A stretch of DNA of 64,000 nt from Nostoc sp. CHAB 5824 (GTDB lineage: Bacteria; Cyanobacteriota; Cyanobacteriia; Cyanobacteriales; Nostocaceae). The DNA lies in assembly GCF_020829665.1 (NCBI RefSeq), contig NZ_JAIVFT010000005.1, positions 220,807 through 284,806 on the forward strand. Reading direction: 5' to 3'. The notes under the pieces were generated by a model. The model was given only the letters and a program-made list of their open reading frames with translations, did not search any database and was not told where the DNA came from. This document shows positions 29,086-38,620 of the stretch, piece after piece; the first letter of the stretch is position 1; each line of letters begins with the position of its first letter. Position numbers and translations under genes: made by a program.

Positions 29086-29925
29086 TTACAGCATGGGAAG
29101 CACGCGGGGACGAGATCCGGTCGGGAAGGCTGCGTCGATTTGATCGAGTTCGGTTTGGGTCAGATTGAGTTCCCCGGCTCCTGCGTTTTCAGCGGCGTGT
29201 TCGGGGTTGGATGCTTTGGGGATTGCGAAGAGCGAGGAATGCCGCACCAGAAATCGGAGCGCGACTTGGCGAGGGGTGGCGTTATGGGCGGCGGCGATTT
29301 CCTGTAGTACGCGACCTGCGGTTGTGCGCGAGCTGGGAAAATCCCCATGACCGAACGGGCTGTATGCGACTATGGCGACCCCATGCTTCTCACACCAGGG
29401 GATCACAGCGTGTTCGATCGCTCTCTCTCTCAAATGGTAAAGGACTTGATTGCAGACGAGAGAACCCTCGCCAGCGATCTTCTGGACTGCTTCAAGGTCA
29501 GGCACATCGAAGTTGCTCACGCCCCAGCAGAGAATCTTCCCCTCCTGCTGAAGCTGCTCAAAGGCAGCGATCGTCTCCTCCAGTGGGTGTTGACCGCGCC
29601 AGTGCAACAGATAAGAGTCCAGCCGATCGGTATGAAGTCGAGCGAGCGAATTCTCGCAGGCTACGATCGTCCCTCTCCGAGAAGCATTTCCAGGAAGAAC
29701 CTTGGAAACCAGGAAAACCCGATCGCGTCGTCCAGCGATCGCCTCTGCGACCACCTCCTCGGCGCTGCCGTACATCTGTGCCGTGTCGATGTGGGTCATG
29801 CCGAGATCGAGTCCTTGACGCAAAGCGGCGATCGCACAGGCGCGGTCACCGTTGTCGATGTACCAGGTTCCTTGACCGATCACTGCGACCTCACGCTGCG
29901 TGGAACCAAATCGATGCTGTTCCAT
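29086..29925 (-). CDS. Aldo/keto reductase
   Basis: A 279-residue NADPH-dependent oxidoreductase. The catalytic tetrad is D47, Y52, K75 and H108 (THIDTAQMYG, LVSKVLPG, SYLLHWRG). GVSNFDVPDL and the late IPKASNPEHAAENAGA bind the cofactor phosphate. Substrate is unknown. The TCCTCC stretch on the plus strand gives an AGGAGGACAGGT ribosome-binding site before the ATG. The gene is clearly more GC-rich than its surroundings, suggesting a different origin. Its upstream leader is duplicated 1.5 kb away (31392). Confidence 0.9.
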   Translation of the reverse strand: MEQHRFGSTQREVAVIGQGTWYIDNGDRACAIAALRQGLDLGMTHIDTAQMYGSAEEVVAEAIAGRRDRVFLVSKVLPGNASRRGTIVACENSLARLHTDRLDSYLLHWRGQHPLEETIAAFEQLQQEGKILCWGVSNFDVPDLEAVQKIAGEGSLVCNQVLYHLRERAIEHAVIPWCEKHGVAIVAYSPFGHGDFPSSRTTAGRVLQEIAAAHNATPRQVALRFLVRHSSLFAIPKASNPEHAAENAGAGELNLTQTELDQIDAAFPTGSRPRVLPML

Positions 29926-29995
29926 ACCTGTCCTCCTGATTAACGCTCCGAGTCCTCACATCATCTGCCGTACCTGCCCTGCATGGCTGAACGAA
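29918..29995. repeat. Leader/PfpI-end direct repeat, copy 1
   Basis: About 77 bp nearly identical to 31392-31467. It holds the start of the aldo/keto reductase leader and a copy of the last ~15 codons of the PfpI gene. The pair brackets the glycosyltransferase gene. Confidence 0.85.
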
Positions 29996-30189
29996 CTTCA
30001 AGATAGAATCCTTCTTGGGTTCATTTGTTCTCATATTGTTCTTTTTGATACACTTCGATTACTTCACTTACTGAAATGCACTACGGCTGGCACTCAATGA
30101 TTTTGAACTCCGCGCTGTGCTGTTTGCGCTGCATTTCCTGTTGTCTCCATAGTTCTGCTAGTTTTGTAAGCAGCGACTCTATCTTATTC

Positions 30190-31260
30190 CTATGTCCAGG
30201 TTTCGGGGTACATCATACTAAGGTCCTGGGTTGTAGGACTAGCAAACTTGCTGTAGACACCTTCGTAGCCATCTGTCATCTGCTTAATCGTGAAGTTTCT
30301 CAGCACATGCTCTTGGCAGGCGTAGCGGTTTAGCTCAGGCACTCTATCAATGGCAGAGAGACAGTCTTTGACTGAGTGACACAAGAATCCTGTCTTACCG
30401 TGAACAATCACTTCAGAGGTGGAGCCCAAATTCATAGCAATCACAGGTGTACCTGTTACCATCGACTCAATCATCACCAGTCCAAAGGGTTCACGCCAGG
30501 TAATCGGGAATAGAGTCGCAACTGCTCCTCCCATCAGGAGGCTCTTTTCAGCATGGTTAGCTTCTCCCAGGTATTCAATCTGCGTTCCATCAATGTGAGG
30601 TTTGATCTGTTGCACGAAATAATCCACATCAACTACATCAACTTTACCTGCTATCTTTAAGTGCCAGCCCGAACGTTTAGCAATTTCGATCGCTAAATGC
30701 ACCCCCTTCTCAGGTGAGATTCGACCCAGAAATGCAAGATAGGGAGACGACTCTGCCTGCGGGTAAAACTTGTAAGTCATTGGATCAATGCCGTTGTAGA
30801 CAGTGGCAACGTAATTGAGTCCCACTCTTGGTTCTCGCTGCGCGTTGGAAATGCTGACAAACGGCTGAGAGCGAGCATACTTGAACACCTTTTCATTATC
30901 TGGCGTCAAGATGCCATGCAGCGTATGAATAGTCGGTGTCTCCACCCATCTGGCGTAGGGTAGGGCAGGGTAGCCAACGTGAGAGTGAATGACATCAAAC
31001 TTGTGCGCCTGTTCGTACACTCGCATTAGCTGCAATGTTTCGTAAACGCTTGGTTCCTTAACGGTAGGGTCTAAGCTCAATGCCTGTGAGTGAACAGATT
31101 CTATCTTGGCAAAACTACTCGAATCACCCGATGCAAACAGAGTCACTTCATGACCACGACGAATGAGTTCTTCAGCCAAGAGACTAACCACCAACTCAAC
31201 TCCTCCATAAGCAGGAGGCGGTACTTGTTCCCACAATGGAGCAACTTGAGCGATTCGCAT
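30190..31260 (-). CDS. Glycosyltransferase family 4
   Basis: A 356-residue GT-B enzyme. The N-terminus MRIAQVAPLWEQVPPPAYGG is the standard start of this cyanobacterial group. SGDSS, VIHSHVGYPALPYARW, the donor-site YLAFLGRISPEKGVHLAIEIAKRSG, and WREPFGLVMIESMVTGTPVIA (the E-x7-E region) are all visible. It probably transfers a sugar from a nucleotide sugar; the acceptor is unknown. The frame opens further upstream at 31377, but GAGGAGAG sits eight bases before the ATG at 31260. It lies between two copies of a 77-bp repeat and so appears inserted between the aldo/keto reductase and PfpI genes. Confidence 0.92.
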   Translation of the reverse strand: MRIAQVAPLWEQVPPPAYGGVELVVSLLAEELIRRGHEVTLFASGDSSSFAKIESVHSQALSLDPTVKEPSVYETLQLMRVYEQAHKFDVIHSHVGYPALPYARWVETPTIHTLHGILTPDNEKVFKYARSQPFVSISNAQREPRVGLNYVATVYNGIDPMTYKFYPQAESSPYLAFLGRISPEKGVHLAIEIAKRSGWHLKIAGKVDVVDVDYFVQQIKPHIDGTQIEYLGEANHAEKSLLMGGAVATLFPITWREPFGLVMIESMVTGTPVIAMNLGSTSEVIVHGKTGFLCHSVKDCLSAIDRVPELNRYACQEHVLRNFTIKQMTDGYEGVYSKFASPTTQDLSMMYPETWT

Positions 31261-31391
31261 AATGCTCTCCTCAGGATGTATACAACTAGACAGACCTAGT
31301 AGTCCACCCAGCAAACTTTGCATGGTGGCAAGCACCTTGGGCTGGGGAAGCTCTTGAGGCAGAGGGAGAAAAGACATTCTGTACTTCCCCT

Positions 31392-31467
31392 GCTTGTTCC
31401 ATACCTGTCCTCCTGATTAACGCTCCGAGTCCTCACACCATCTGCCGTACCTGCCCTGCATGGCTGA
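31392..31467. repeat. Leader/PfpI-end direct repeat, copy 2
   Basis: The partner of 29918-29995. Here it includes the true 3' end of the PfpI gene and a displaced copy of the aldo/keto reductase leader and start (TGTTCCATACCTGTCC). Confidence 0.85.
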
Positions 31468-31996
31468 ACAGCTCGATCATTTCCCGGTTGAAGGCTGGGA
31501 TGTCGTCTGGCTTGCGGCTCGACACGAGGTTATTATCAACTACAACTTCCTGATCTACCCACTGGGCACCTGCGTTCTGGAGATCGGTCTTGAGCGACGG
31601 CCACGAGGTGAGCCTTCGTGCGCGCACCACATCTGCCTCGATCAGAGTCCAAGGTCCGTGGCAGATCACCGCTACCGGCTTGTCGGTATCGAAGAAGGAC
31701 TTTATAAACTCGATCGCCTTAGCTTGAGTCCGAAGTTGATCTGGATTGGCAACACCACCGGGAAGCAGGAGAGCATCATAGTCGGCTGGATTTACTCGAT
31801 CGAGGGGGACATCTACCGGGAAAAAATCCCCTTTGTCATAATGGTTCCAGCCCTGAACGCGATCGCTCTTAGGTGAAATTATGTGGGTTTGAGCACCTGC
31901 TGACTCAAGGGCTTGCTTGGGTTGAGCCATTTCAACTTGCTCAAAGCCATCTGTAACCAGAATGGCAACTTTCTTATTTGTGAGCTCTTCTGTCAT
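31433..31996 (-). CDS. DJ-1/PfpI family protein
   Basis: A 187-residue class-I-glutamine-amidotransferase-like protein. The nucleophile C112 followed by H113 is in the elbow AVICHGPWTLIEA; LLLPGGVANPDQLR and LTSWPSLKTDLQNAGAQWVD are typical of the PfpI/YhbO/general stress protein 18 branch. Members act as chaperones, glyoxalase III/deglycases or proteases; the exact activity is uncertain. AGGAGGTAGAG lies upstream of the ATG. It lies in a minus-strand run with the two alcohol dehydrogenases, possibly a stress-response cluster. Confidence 0.92.
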   Translation of the reverse strand: MTEELTNKKVAILVTDGFEQVEMAQPKQALESAGAQTHIISPKSDRVQGWNHYDKGDFFPVDVPLDRVNPADYDALLLPGGVANPDQLRTQAKAIEFIKSFFDTDKPVAVICHGPWTLIEADVVRARRLTSWPSLKTDLQNAGAQWVDQEVVVDNNLVSSRKPDDIPAFNREMIELFSHAGQVRQMV

Positions 31997-32050
31997 CTCT
32001 ACCTCCTAAAGTGTTGGCTAGACTTGGTTTTTTCGTGTTCTTGTGGGGTT

Positions 32051-33229
32051 TTAGGCAGCCTGACCTGGCTTGAGCACGATCTTGATACAGTTGTCCTTCT
32101 TGTGCTTGAAAATTTCGTAGCCGTGCGGTGCTTGTTCTAGCGGCAGACGATGGGTGATTACAAAAGATGGGTCGATATCGCCATTTTGGACGCGCTCAAG
32201 TAGCGGGCGCAGGTAACGATGAACGTGCGTTTGTCCGGTTTTAAACGTCAAAGCTTTGTTCATGGCAGCACCCATCGGTATCTTGTCTACAAAGCCGCCG
32301 TAAACACCAGGAATTGAAACAGTGCCACCTTTGCGACAGGCAACAATCACTTGCCTTAGGGCAGTGGGTCGGTCGGTTTCCATACGCACGGCTTGCTTTA
32401 CCTGGTCATAAAACGCATCAGGGCCCGTACCGTGGGCTTCCATTCCCACAGCATCCATGCAAGCATCGGGACCGCGCCCACCGGTCATATCTTTGAGGGC
32501 TTCACCAACATCAACTTCCTCATAGTTAAGGACTTCTGCCTTGCCGTCTTTCGCCATCTGTAAGCGTTCGGGAACTCGATCGATCGCAATGACGCGCTCG
32601 GCACCTAGCATATATGCACTTCTAATGGCAAACTGTCCGACTGGACCGCAGCCCCAGATCGCTACAGTATCTCCTGGCTGGATATCGCAGTTTTCCGCTG
32701 CCATATAGCCAGTGGGGAAGATATCCGTCAGAAACAGGACTTGTTCGTCTGTTAGTCCATCAGGAATCTTGAATAAACCGACATCGGCAAAGGGAACGCG
32801 GGCATATTCAGCTTGACCTCCAGCATAGCCACCCATCATATGGGAGTAGCCGAAAAGACCAGATGGGGAATGACCCATGAGTTTTTCCGGTATCCAAGCG
32901 TTGGGGTTGGAGTTATCGCACAGCGACCACAAATCTTTTTGACAAAAGAAACAGGAGCCGCAGGAAATGGTAAAGGGGACGACAACGCGATCGCCTATCT
33001 TCACATTCTTGACGGCACTGCCTAGCTCAACGACCTCCCCCATAAATTCATGACCCAGGATATCGCCCTTTTCCATCGTGGGGATGTAACCGTCATAAAG
33101 ATGTAAATCAGAACCGCAAATCGCCGTTGACGTGATTTTAACAACCGCATCACGCGGATTGATGATTTTTGGATCGGGTACTGTTTCAACCCGCACTTCG
33201 TTAGCGCCGTGCCAGCAAACTGCTCTCAT
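32051..33229 (-). CDS. Zinc-dependent alcohol dehydrogenase (copy 1)
   Basis: A 392-residue medium-chain dehydrogenase/reductase. The catalytic-zinc residues are C38 ([11 protein letters not shown]) and H60-E61 (GHEFMG). The structural-zinc cysteines C90, C93, C96 and C104 lie in [18 protein letters not shown]. The Rossmann motif is [14 protein letters not shown]. It resembles the glutathione-independent formaldehyde dehydrogenase-like group. The substrate is not determined. It is a close paralogue of the next gene, which suggests tandem duplication. The ATG follows a poor AAAAAAGGAG site on the minus strand. Confidence 0.93.
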   Translation of the reverse strand: MRAVCWHGANEVRVETVPDPKIINPRDAVVKITSTAICGSDLHLYDGYIPTMEKGDILGHEFMGEVVELGSAVKNVKIGDRVVVPFTISCGSCFFCQKDLWSLCDNSNPNAWIPEKLMGHSPSGLFGYSHMMGGYAGGQAEYARVPFADVGLFKIPDGLTDEQVLFLTDIFPTGYMAAENCDIQPGDTVAIWGCGPVGQFAIRSAYMLGAERVIAIDRVPERLQMAKDGKAEVLNYEEVDVGEALKDMTGGRGPDACMDAVGMEAHGTGPDAFYDQVKQAVRMETDRPTALRQVIVACRKGGTVSIPGVYGGFVDKIPMGAAMNKALTFKTGQTHVHRYLRPLLERVQNGDIDPSFVITHRLPLEQAPHGYEIFKHKKDNCIKIVLKPGQAA

Positions 33230-33353
33230 TGAGTTGTTCTCCTTTTTTTATTTCGCGCACTAGCCAGAGGCGAAGCGTTAGACGCAAAGGGTAAGAGATG
33301 ACAAGCTTCCTTAGCGTCTTTGCACCTTGCCGCACCCCAAAATTTGCTTGAAA

Positions 33354-34523
33354 TCAGGGTTTGAGTAAGACTTTGACGCAGTTGTCTTGTTTGTGTTTGA
33401 AAAGCTCAAAGCCGCGTGGTGCGTCTTCTAGACTGAGGCGATGTGAGAATACAGCAGATGGATCGACTTCGCCTTCGATGACGTGACCCAGCAACCGAGG
33501 CATATACTTTTGACCATGCATTTGTCCCGTTTTGAGCGTCAAGGCTTTGTTCATGAAAGCGCCCATTGGCATCTTGTCCACGAAGCCAGCATAAACGCCC
33601 ATAACCGACAGAGTGCCACCCTTGCGACAAGCCAGAATCATTTGCCGCAACACATGAGGGCGATCGGTTTCCAGCCGTACTGCCTGCTTCGCTTCATCGT
33701 AGAATCCTTCCAGCCCGATCCCGTGGGCTTCCATGCCACAGGCATCAATGCAAGCATCGGGACCGCGCCCGCCTGTCATTTCTTTCAGGGCTTCACCCGC
33801 ATCGACTTCCTCATAATTGATCGTTTCCGCTTTCGCGAAGTCCTTAGCCAGTTGCAAGCGGTAGGGAAAGCGATCGATGCCAATCACGCGCTTGGCACCG
33901 AGTAGATAGGCACTGACCATAGCGAACTGTCCGACTGGGCCACAACCCCAGACTGCTACAATGTCTCCAGGCTGAATATTACATAAATCTGCTCCCATGT
34001 AGCCGGTGGGAAAGGCATCAGTGATCGGCAGCAGTTTTTCATCGGGAATGTCTTGGGGAAGTTTGAGCGCGCCGAAATCAGCGAACGGCACGCGAACATA
34101 TTCTGCATCGCCACCGGCATAGCCACCGAATAAATGGGAATAGCCATAAATTCCCGACGTACCAAAGCCAAACACCTTCTCCTGCATCCAAGCGTTGGGG
34201 TTGGAGTTATCGCATAGTGACCATAAATCCCGTTGGCAGAAGAAACACGAGCCGCAACCGACCATGGAAGAGACAGCCACGCGATCGCCCTTTTTCAGTT
34301 TCTTGACTTCGCTACCAATTTCAACAACTTCCCCCATAAACTCGTGACCAAGAATGTCACCCGGTTGCATCGTCGGAATGTAGCCATCGTAGAGGTGCAA
34401 GTCAGAACCACAAATGGTTGTTGATGTCACTTTAAGGATGGCATCGCGCGGGTTGAGAATTTTTGGATCGGGAACTGTTTCGACCCGCACATCGTTAGCA
34501 CCATGCCAGCAAGCTGCTTTCAT
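33354..34523 (-). CDS. Zinc-dependent alcohol dehydrogenase (copy 2)
   Basis: A 389-residue paralogue of the preceding dehydrogenase with the same two zinc sites ([36 protein letters not shown]) and Rossmann loop [14 protein letters not shown]. The frame opens at 34553, but the ATG at 34523 (MKAACWHGANDVRVE) aligns with copy 1 and has AAAGGA nine bases upstream. The two proteins differ most in the substrate-lid region around residues 115-150, so they may have diverged in specificity. Confidence 0.92.
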   Translation of the reverse strand: MKAACWHGANDVRVETVPDPKILNPRDAILKVTSTTICGSDLHLYDGYIPTMQPGDILGHEFMGEVVEIGSEVKKLKKGDRVAVSSMVGCGSCFFCQRDLWSLCDNSNPNAWMQEKVFGFGTSGIYGYSHLFGGYAGGDAEYVRVPFADFGALKLPQDIPDEKLLPITDAFPTGYMGADLCNIQPGDIVAVWGCGPVGQFAMVSAYLLGAKRVIGIDRFPYRLQLAKDFAKAETINYEEVDAGEALKEMTGGRGPDACIDACGMEAHGIGLEGFYDEAKQAVRLETDRPHVLRQMILACRKGGTLSVMGVYAGFVDKMPMGAFMNKALTLKTGQMHGQKYMPRLLGHVIEGEVDPSAVFSHRLSLEDAPRGFELFKHKQDNCVKVLLKP

Positions 34524-34599
34524 AATCATTAGTCCTTTCGTTAGTCTTCTCATTAGTCCTTAGTCATTTGTCGTTAGCTAATAAACAAAGGACAAGTGA

Positions 34600-35103
34600 C
34601 TATTTCCCTCTTGGTTGTCCCTCTGTGGTGGCAATCTCGCCTGCTTCCATCAGCATTTTGAAGCGGCGTAAATCATCTCCGATTTGCTGTTCTGGTTCTT
34701 CGCCGAAGAGTTTGGCAATGGTAGCTCCAATTGCTCCACCAGGCGGGTTATATTTCGTGACAACTTTTACCTCAGTACCGCGATCGCCGGGTGCTGGCTG
34801 GAAGCGGACAAAACCAGAGTTATCCACGTCTGCACCTTCAACCGAAGCCCAAGCAATCAATTCGTTTTCCCGATCTTCAATGATGTCTGCATCCCATTCA
34901 ACACTTCCACCTAACACCCCACTGGTCGTCCAGTGCGATCGCGTAGCGTGTCCGGAGGACTCTTGCTTATTATTGTGTACTTTTACGTCTTTGAGATGCT
35001 TCATGAAGCGCGGCAAGTTTTCAAAGTTATGCCAAAAGTGGTAGAGTTCCTCTGCTGGTTTGTTAATCGTTACCGTCTTTTCAACTTTAATTGGTTGGCT
35101 CAT
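34600..35103 (-). CDS. SRPBCC/cyclase-dehydrase-like protein
   Basis: A 167-residue START-like (SRPBCC) protein. The typical opening VEKTVTINKPAEELYHFWHNFENLPRF and the later VEWDADIIEDRENELIAWASV are family hallmarks. The fold makes a deep hydrophobic pocket; the ligand is unknown. The GDRGTEVKVVTKYNPPGGAIGA segment precedes the C-terminal helix. It stands first in the minus-strand cluster. Its leader carries GGGAGAC before the ATG. A HIP1-like GCGATCGC lies inside. Confidence 0.9.
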   Translation of the reverse strand: MSQPIKVEKTVTINKPAEELYHFWHNFENLPRFMKHLKDVKVHNNKQESSGHATRSHWTTSGVLGGSVEWDADIIEDRENELIAWASVEGADVDNSGFVRFQPAPGDRGTEVKVVTKYNPPGGAIGATIAKLFGEEPEQQIGDDLRRFKMLMEAGEIATTEGQPRGK

Positions 35104-35708
35104 GTCTATTGTCTCCCGTGCTTGCTGTATGGTGCTTTATTTATCGCAGTTTGGAGTTTGGACAAATTTGTTTGTCCAAACCCTAATACCAGGAGCGGAG
35201 AACAGTGTAGGATAAAAGCTTATTAGCGAGAGGTATGTAGAAGTATCTTGAAAAAATTTACCCTTCGTATCAGCCTTCTAGACTACTAAAAAAATTAACT
35301 ACTACAAATCAACACCTGAACCTTAAAGCTTTCAACTAAACCTAACCTCTAACTAAAGAATGAGATTGGTGTTAAGGTAGTTAGTTCTCGCTTGTATCTT
35401 GGCGTAATGCTAGGGAAGCTGTCACTTATTGCAATCTAGACATTCAAACATAACGTGCCAAGTGTTTCACTCAAGGATTTTTAGATGCTTAACTTTGCCG
35501 AGAATGTCTTCTTTTAGGCAAAGTATACTGGGAGTAGGCTCCCCAGCATGAGGCTTTGACCTATGCTAATTCATCCCGCTTCACTTCCCTTAAAGGAAAT
35601 GCACATAGTCCATTTCCTGTCAATGCGTAAGTCCTAGCTCTAATAATCACCCCTTTGATGAGATGAAACTAAATTAAAGTGATTAATTATTGCTTCAAAA
35701 CTCAAAAT
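35104..35708. other. Gap with a solo insertion-sequence end
   Basis: No gene is seen in 605 bases. At 35597-35636 there is an exact, inverted copy of the first ~38 bases of the insertion sequence at 27673, ending TGCGTAAGTCCTA. The rest is AT-rich with no further recognised structure. Confidence 0.6.
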
Positions 35709-36749
35709 CTACTGCGGAAAAACTTTTACACTATCACTGGCTATAGATAACTCCACCCTTGCCCCTACAGGTAATGCTGTATCTCTCATCGTCCGCGCAT
35801 GGAGTTCTTTACCAGAGGGAGTTTGTAAACAATATTGATACTCACGTCCCAAAAACCGTCGGGTGCGGACAACTACAAGCGCATCTGTGGCTGGCTTTAA
35901 GATAAAATCTTCTTGGCGGATCATGATTTCACCAGTATCTTCGGTATGATTGGCTGTTAACTCAAAACTGCCGATTTCTGTTTTCCATAAATTCCCTTGA
36001 CGATGGGCGGGAAGGAAATTCGCCTGAGTGACAAATTCGGCGACGAATCTTGATGCTGGATGAGTATAAATCTCTTCTGGTGTGCCTAATTGCTCTAAAT
36101 GTCCTTGGCGCATGACACCCACTATATCTGAAATTGCTAATGCTTCTTCTTGGTCGTGGGTAACAAAAATTGCTGAAGTACCCGCCGCTTTGAGAATATC
36201 GCGCACTTCTTCACGTAACCGTAATCTAACTTGGATATCAAGATTGCTCAAGGGTTCATCTAAAAGCATGAGTTGGGGTTGGGGTGCTAAAGCACGGGCG
36301 AGTGCAACTCTTTGCTGTTGTCCACCAGAAAGTTCATAAGGGTAACGTTTTTCCAAGCCTTCGAGTCTCACCAAAGCAATGACTTCGGCTATCCGTTTTT
36401 GTATTTGCTCTTTACTGAAATGTTTCAACCCAAAGGCCACATTTTCTGCCACATTTAGATGGGGAAACAGTGCATAATCTTGAAAAACAACGCCGATGTC
36501 GCGCTGTTCGGCTGGGATGCAAGTAGAACTATTACAAACTATTTGTCCACCAATTTTAATTTCTCCTGCTTGCGATCGCTCAAAACCAGCAATCATTCGC
36601 AACAACGTAGTTTTACCACAACCAGATGGGCCGAGCAATCCCAATATATCTCCTTGTTGTAACGTCAAAGATACGTTATCTACAGCAGGGAAGGCACTTT
36701 CTGCAAACTGCTTGGTAACATTTTGTAAGTGAAGAATTACTTGTTGCAT
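35709..36749 (-). CDS. futC: Ferric-iron ABC transporter ATPase
   Basis: A 346-residue ABC ATPase of the iron(III)/spermidine-putrescine class. Walker A is GPSGCGKTTLLRMIAG, the signature is LSGGQQQRVALARAL, Walker B is LMLLDEPLSNLD and the switch His is in VTHDQEEALAI. A C-terminal TOBE-like domain follows (about 270-346). It energises uptake through the neighbouring permease. It is the last gene of the minus-strand set futA, decayed futA, futB, futC. Iron-dependent control by Fur is likely from family knowledge, but no Fur box was identified. fbpC is an equivalent name. Confidence 0.93.
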   Translation of the reverse strand: MQQVILHLQNVTKQFAESAFPAVDNVSLTLQQGDILGLLGPSGCGKTTLLRMIAGFERSQAGEIKIGGQIVCNSSTCIPAEQRDIGVVFQDYALFPHLNVAENVAFGLKHFSKEQIQKRIAEVIALVRLEGLEKRYPYELSGGQQQRVALARALAPQPQLMLLDEPLSNLDIQVRLRLREEVRDILKAAGTSAIFVTHDQEEALAISDIVGVMRQGHLEQLGTPEEIYTHPASRFVAEFVTQANFLPAHRQGNLWKTEIGSFELTANHTEDTGEIMIRQEDFILKPATDALVVVRTRRFLGREYQYCLQTPSGKELHARTMRDTALPVGARVELSIASDSVKVFPQ

Positions 36750-36789
36750 AAATAGATAATTTGCATATAGTCAGTAACAGAGTTTTTAT

Positions 36790-37015
36790 TTTGAATTTTG
36801 AATTTTGTTAGCGCAGCGTAAAGCCTTCTCTTCTCTTTTAGAGACGCTAACGCGTAGCTTGCTTCCACGAAGTGGTACGAGAGGCTTGTCTACGACACGC
36901 TATGCGTAGCTTGCTTCTCCGTAGGAGTACGCCAACGGCATGGCAACTCTTAGAGAGGCTGCGCCCTAAGCGAAGCTATGCCGTAGGCTTTACGCTTAAA
37001 GCGAGTCCGTGAGCG
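36790..37015. repeat. Tract of short interspersed GC-rich repeats
   Basis: Fills the gap between futC and futB. GCGTAGCTTGCTTC recurs (twice, near 36855 and 36905), with CCGTAGGAGTACG, CGAAGTGGTACGAG and GCGAAGCTATGCC in mirror arrangements. TTTTGAATTTTGAATT is at both edges. It is the common Nostoc-type interspersed repeat and has no coding capacity. It could affect futB-futC transcript processing. Confidence 0.6.
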
Positions 37016-38617
37016 TCATTTTGAATTTTGAATTACTTTCTCTTTTTTGACGTTTTCTTGAGACAGCACTAATAAAGTTGAACCCATAGAAACCAAAAGC
37101 ATAGCTAATGAAGCCGCCGCCGCATTGGCAAAATCTACATTTTCTGTAGCTTGCCAAATTTGCATTGCTAAGGTACTAAAGCCGATGGGTGCTAGTAGCA
37201 TGGTGGCGGGTAGTTCTTTAATCGCTGTGAGAAACACCAGCACTGCACCACTCAACACACCTGATTGTACTAAAGGTAGAGTAACTTCTTTTAAAGTTTG
37301 CCAAGCATTCCTACCTAAGCTGCGGGCTGATTCTTCTAGCTGGGGATTTACTTGTAAAAGCGAACTGCGGACTGTTCCCACTGATTGCGGCAAGAATAAC
37401 ACTAAATACGCAAATATCAACATTGGGAGAGTTTGGTACAGTATTGGCAAATAATTGGCACCAAAAAATACCAAAGATAAGGCAACAACTATTCCTGGAA
37501 CTCCAAAACCGATGTAAGAAAATCGTTCAATTATGGCGGTGATTTTAGTCGGAAACCTGACTGCTAAAATTGCTACTGGCAAAGCAAAGATGGTGATAGC
37601 TAAAGCTGCTAGTCCAGCCGCGCCAATGGAGTTGAGAACGTTAGGGAGTAAGTTGGGGAAAGTGTAGCCACCGTTAAGTCCGCGAATTAGCCAAAATAGG
37701 GTAATACTTACAGGCAAAACTACACCGAAGCTAGTGATTAGCAGACAAAAGCCGAAAGCTGGCCATTTCCAAATTCCCAACTTGACAATTTTTGGTGGAC
37801 GTAGAGAAGCGGAACCACGACTATAATAAGCTGCACGCGATCGCATTCGATATTCCAGCCACAAAATCAGCAGCACCAATGTCACCAACATCAAAGATAA
37901 AGCTGCGGCTGAGTTACGATTAAAGCTAGTTTTATATTGTAAAAAAATTGCCCGTGTAAAGGCATCAAATCGCATCAGTGAAGGTGTACCAAAGTCGCGC
38001 AAAGCGTACAAAGCAACTAATAATCCACCTGCAATCATTGATGGTTTCAACTGTGGCAAAACTACCTTAAAAAAGGTTTCTCTGCTGCCATAACCTAAAC
38101 TACGAGACGCTTCTTCTAGAGACGGATCAATACCTTGTAATCCAGAACGCACACTCAGCAGCATATACGGATAGGTAAACAAAGTGATTGCCAAAACTGT
38201 CCCAGGAAAACCATAAAGTGAAGGCAATTCTTCTACCCCCAAAGGTTGAAGCAACAGCTGCAAAAAGCTACCCCGTGGTGCAAAAGTTGCAATCAGGGCA
38301 AAACTGCCTACATAGCTAGGAACTGCCAATGGTAATGTTATCGCCACTAACCAAAAACGCCTTCCTGGTAAGTCTGTTCGCACAGTTAAAAATGCTAATG
38401 GTACGGCAATTAGTGTGGAAAATAATGTCACCGTTGCCGCCATCGCCGCACTGTTGAAAAAAATCATGATATTGCGGGGACGAGAAAGCAATTCCCATAA
38501 CTCTTCCCCGCCAATACCTGCGGTGCGAATTACTAAATATAGCAATGGCAGGGCAATGGCAATTGCCACTACCGCTGCCGCTAATGTGAGAAATAATGGA
38601 GGGCGAACCGCTTTCAA
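37016..38617 (-). CDS. futB: Ferric-iron ABC transporter permease
   Basis: A 533-residue duplicated permease with about 12 transmembrane segments, two in-tandem copies of the binding-protein-dependent domain. Each has an EAA-type loop (LEEASRSLGYGSRETFFKVVLP and LEESARSLGRNAWQTLKEVTLP). It is an inner-membrane component of an FbpABC/FutABC system. There is no ATG: the start is TTG at 38617, three bases after the stop of the decayed futA-like gene, so translation may be coupled to it or re-initiated. Confidence 0.93.
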   Translation of the reverse strand: MKAVRPPLFLTLAAAVVAIAIALPLLYLVIRTAGIGGEELWELLSRPRNIMIFFNSAAMAATVTLFSTLIAVPLAFLTVRTDLPGRRFWLVAITLPLAVPSYVGSFALIATFAPRGSFLQLLLQPLGVEELPSLYGFPGTVLAITLFTYPYMLLSVRSGLQGIDPSLEEASRSLGYGSRETFFKVVLPQLKPSMIAGGLLVALYALRDFGTPSLMRFDAFTRAIFLQYKTSFNRNSAAALSLMLVTLVLLILWLEYRMRSRAAYYSRGSASLRPPKIVKLGIWKWPAFGFCLLITSFGVVLPVSITLFWLIRGLNGGYTFPNLLPNVLNSIGAAGLAALAITIFALPVAILAVRFPTKITAIIERFSYIGFGVPGIVVALSLVFFGANYLPILYQTLPMLIFAYLVLFLPQSVGTVRSSLLQVNPQLEESARSLGRNAWQTLKEVTLPLVQSGVLSGAVLVFLTAIKELPATMLLAPIGFSTLAMQIWQATENVDFANAAAASLAMLLVSMGSTLLVLSQENVKKEKVIQNSK

Positions 38618-38620
38618 CTG

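Noticed and set aside
29211..29943. Long overlapping plus-strand frames (up to 242 residues)
   Set aside because: They are antisense to the GC-rich aldo/keto reductase, where stop codons are rare by composition; the minus frame has the full catalytic tetrad.
34568..35044. 158-residue plus-strand frame
   Set aside because: Antisense to the well-supported SRPBCC gene and without family features.
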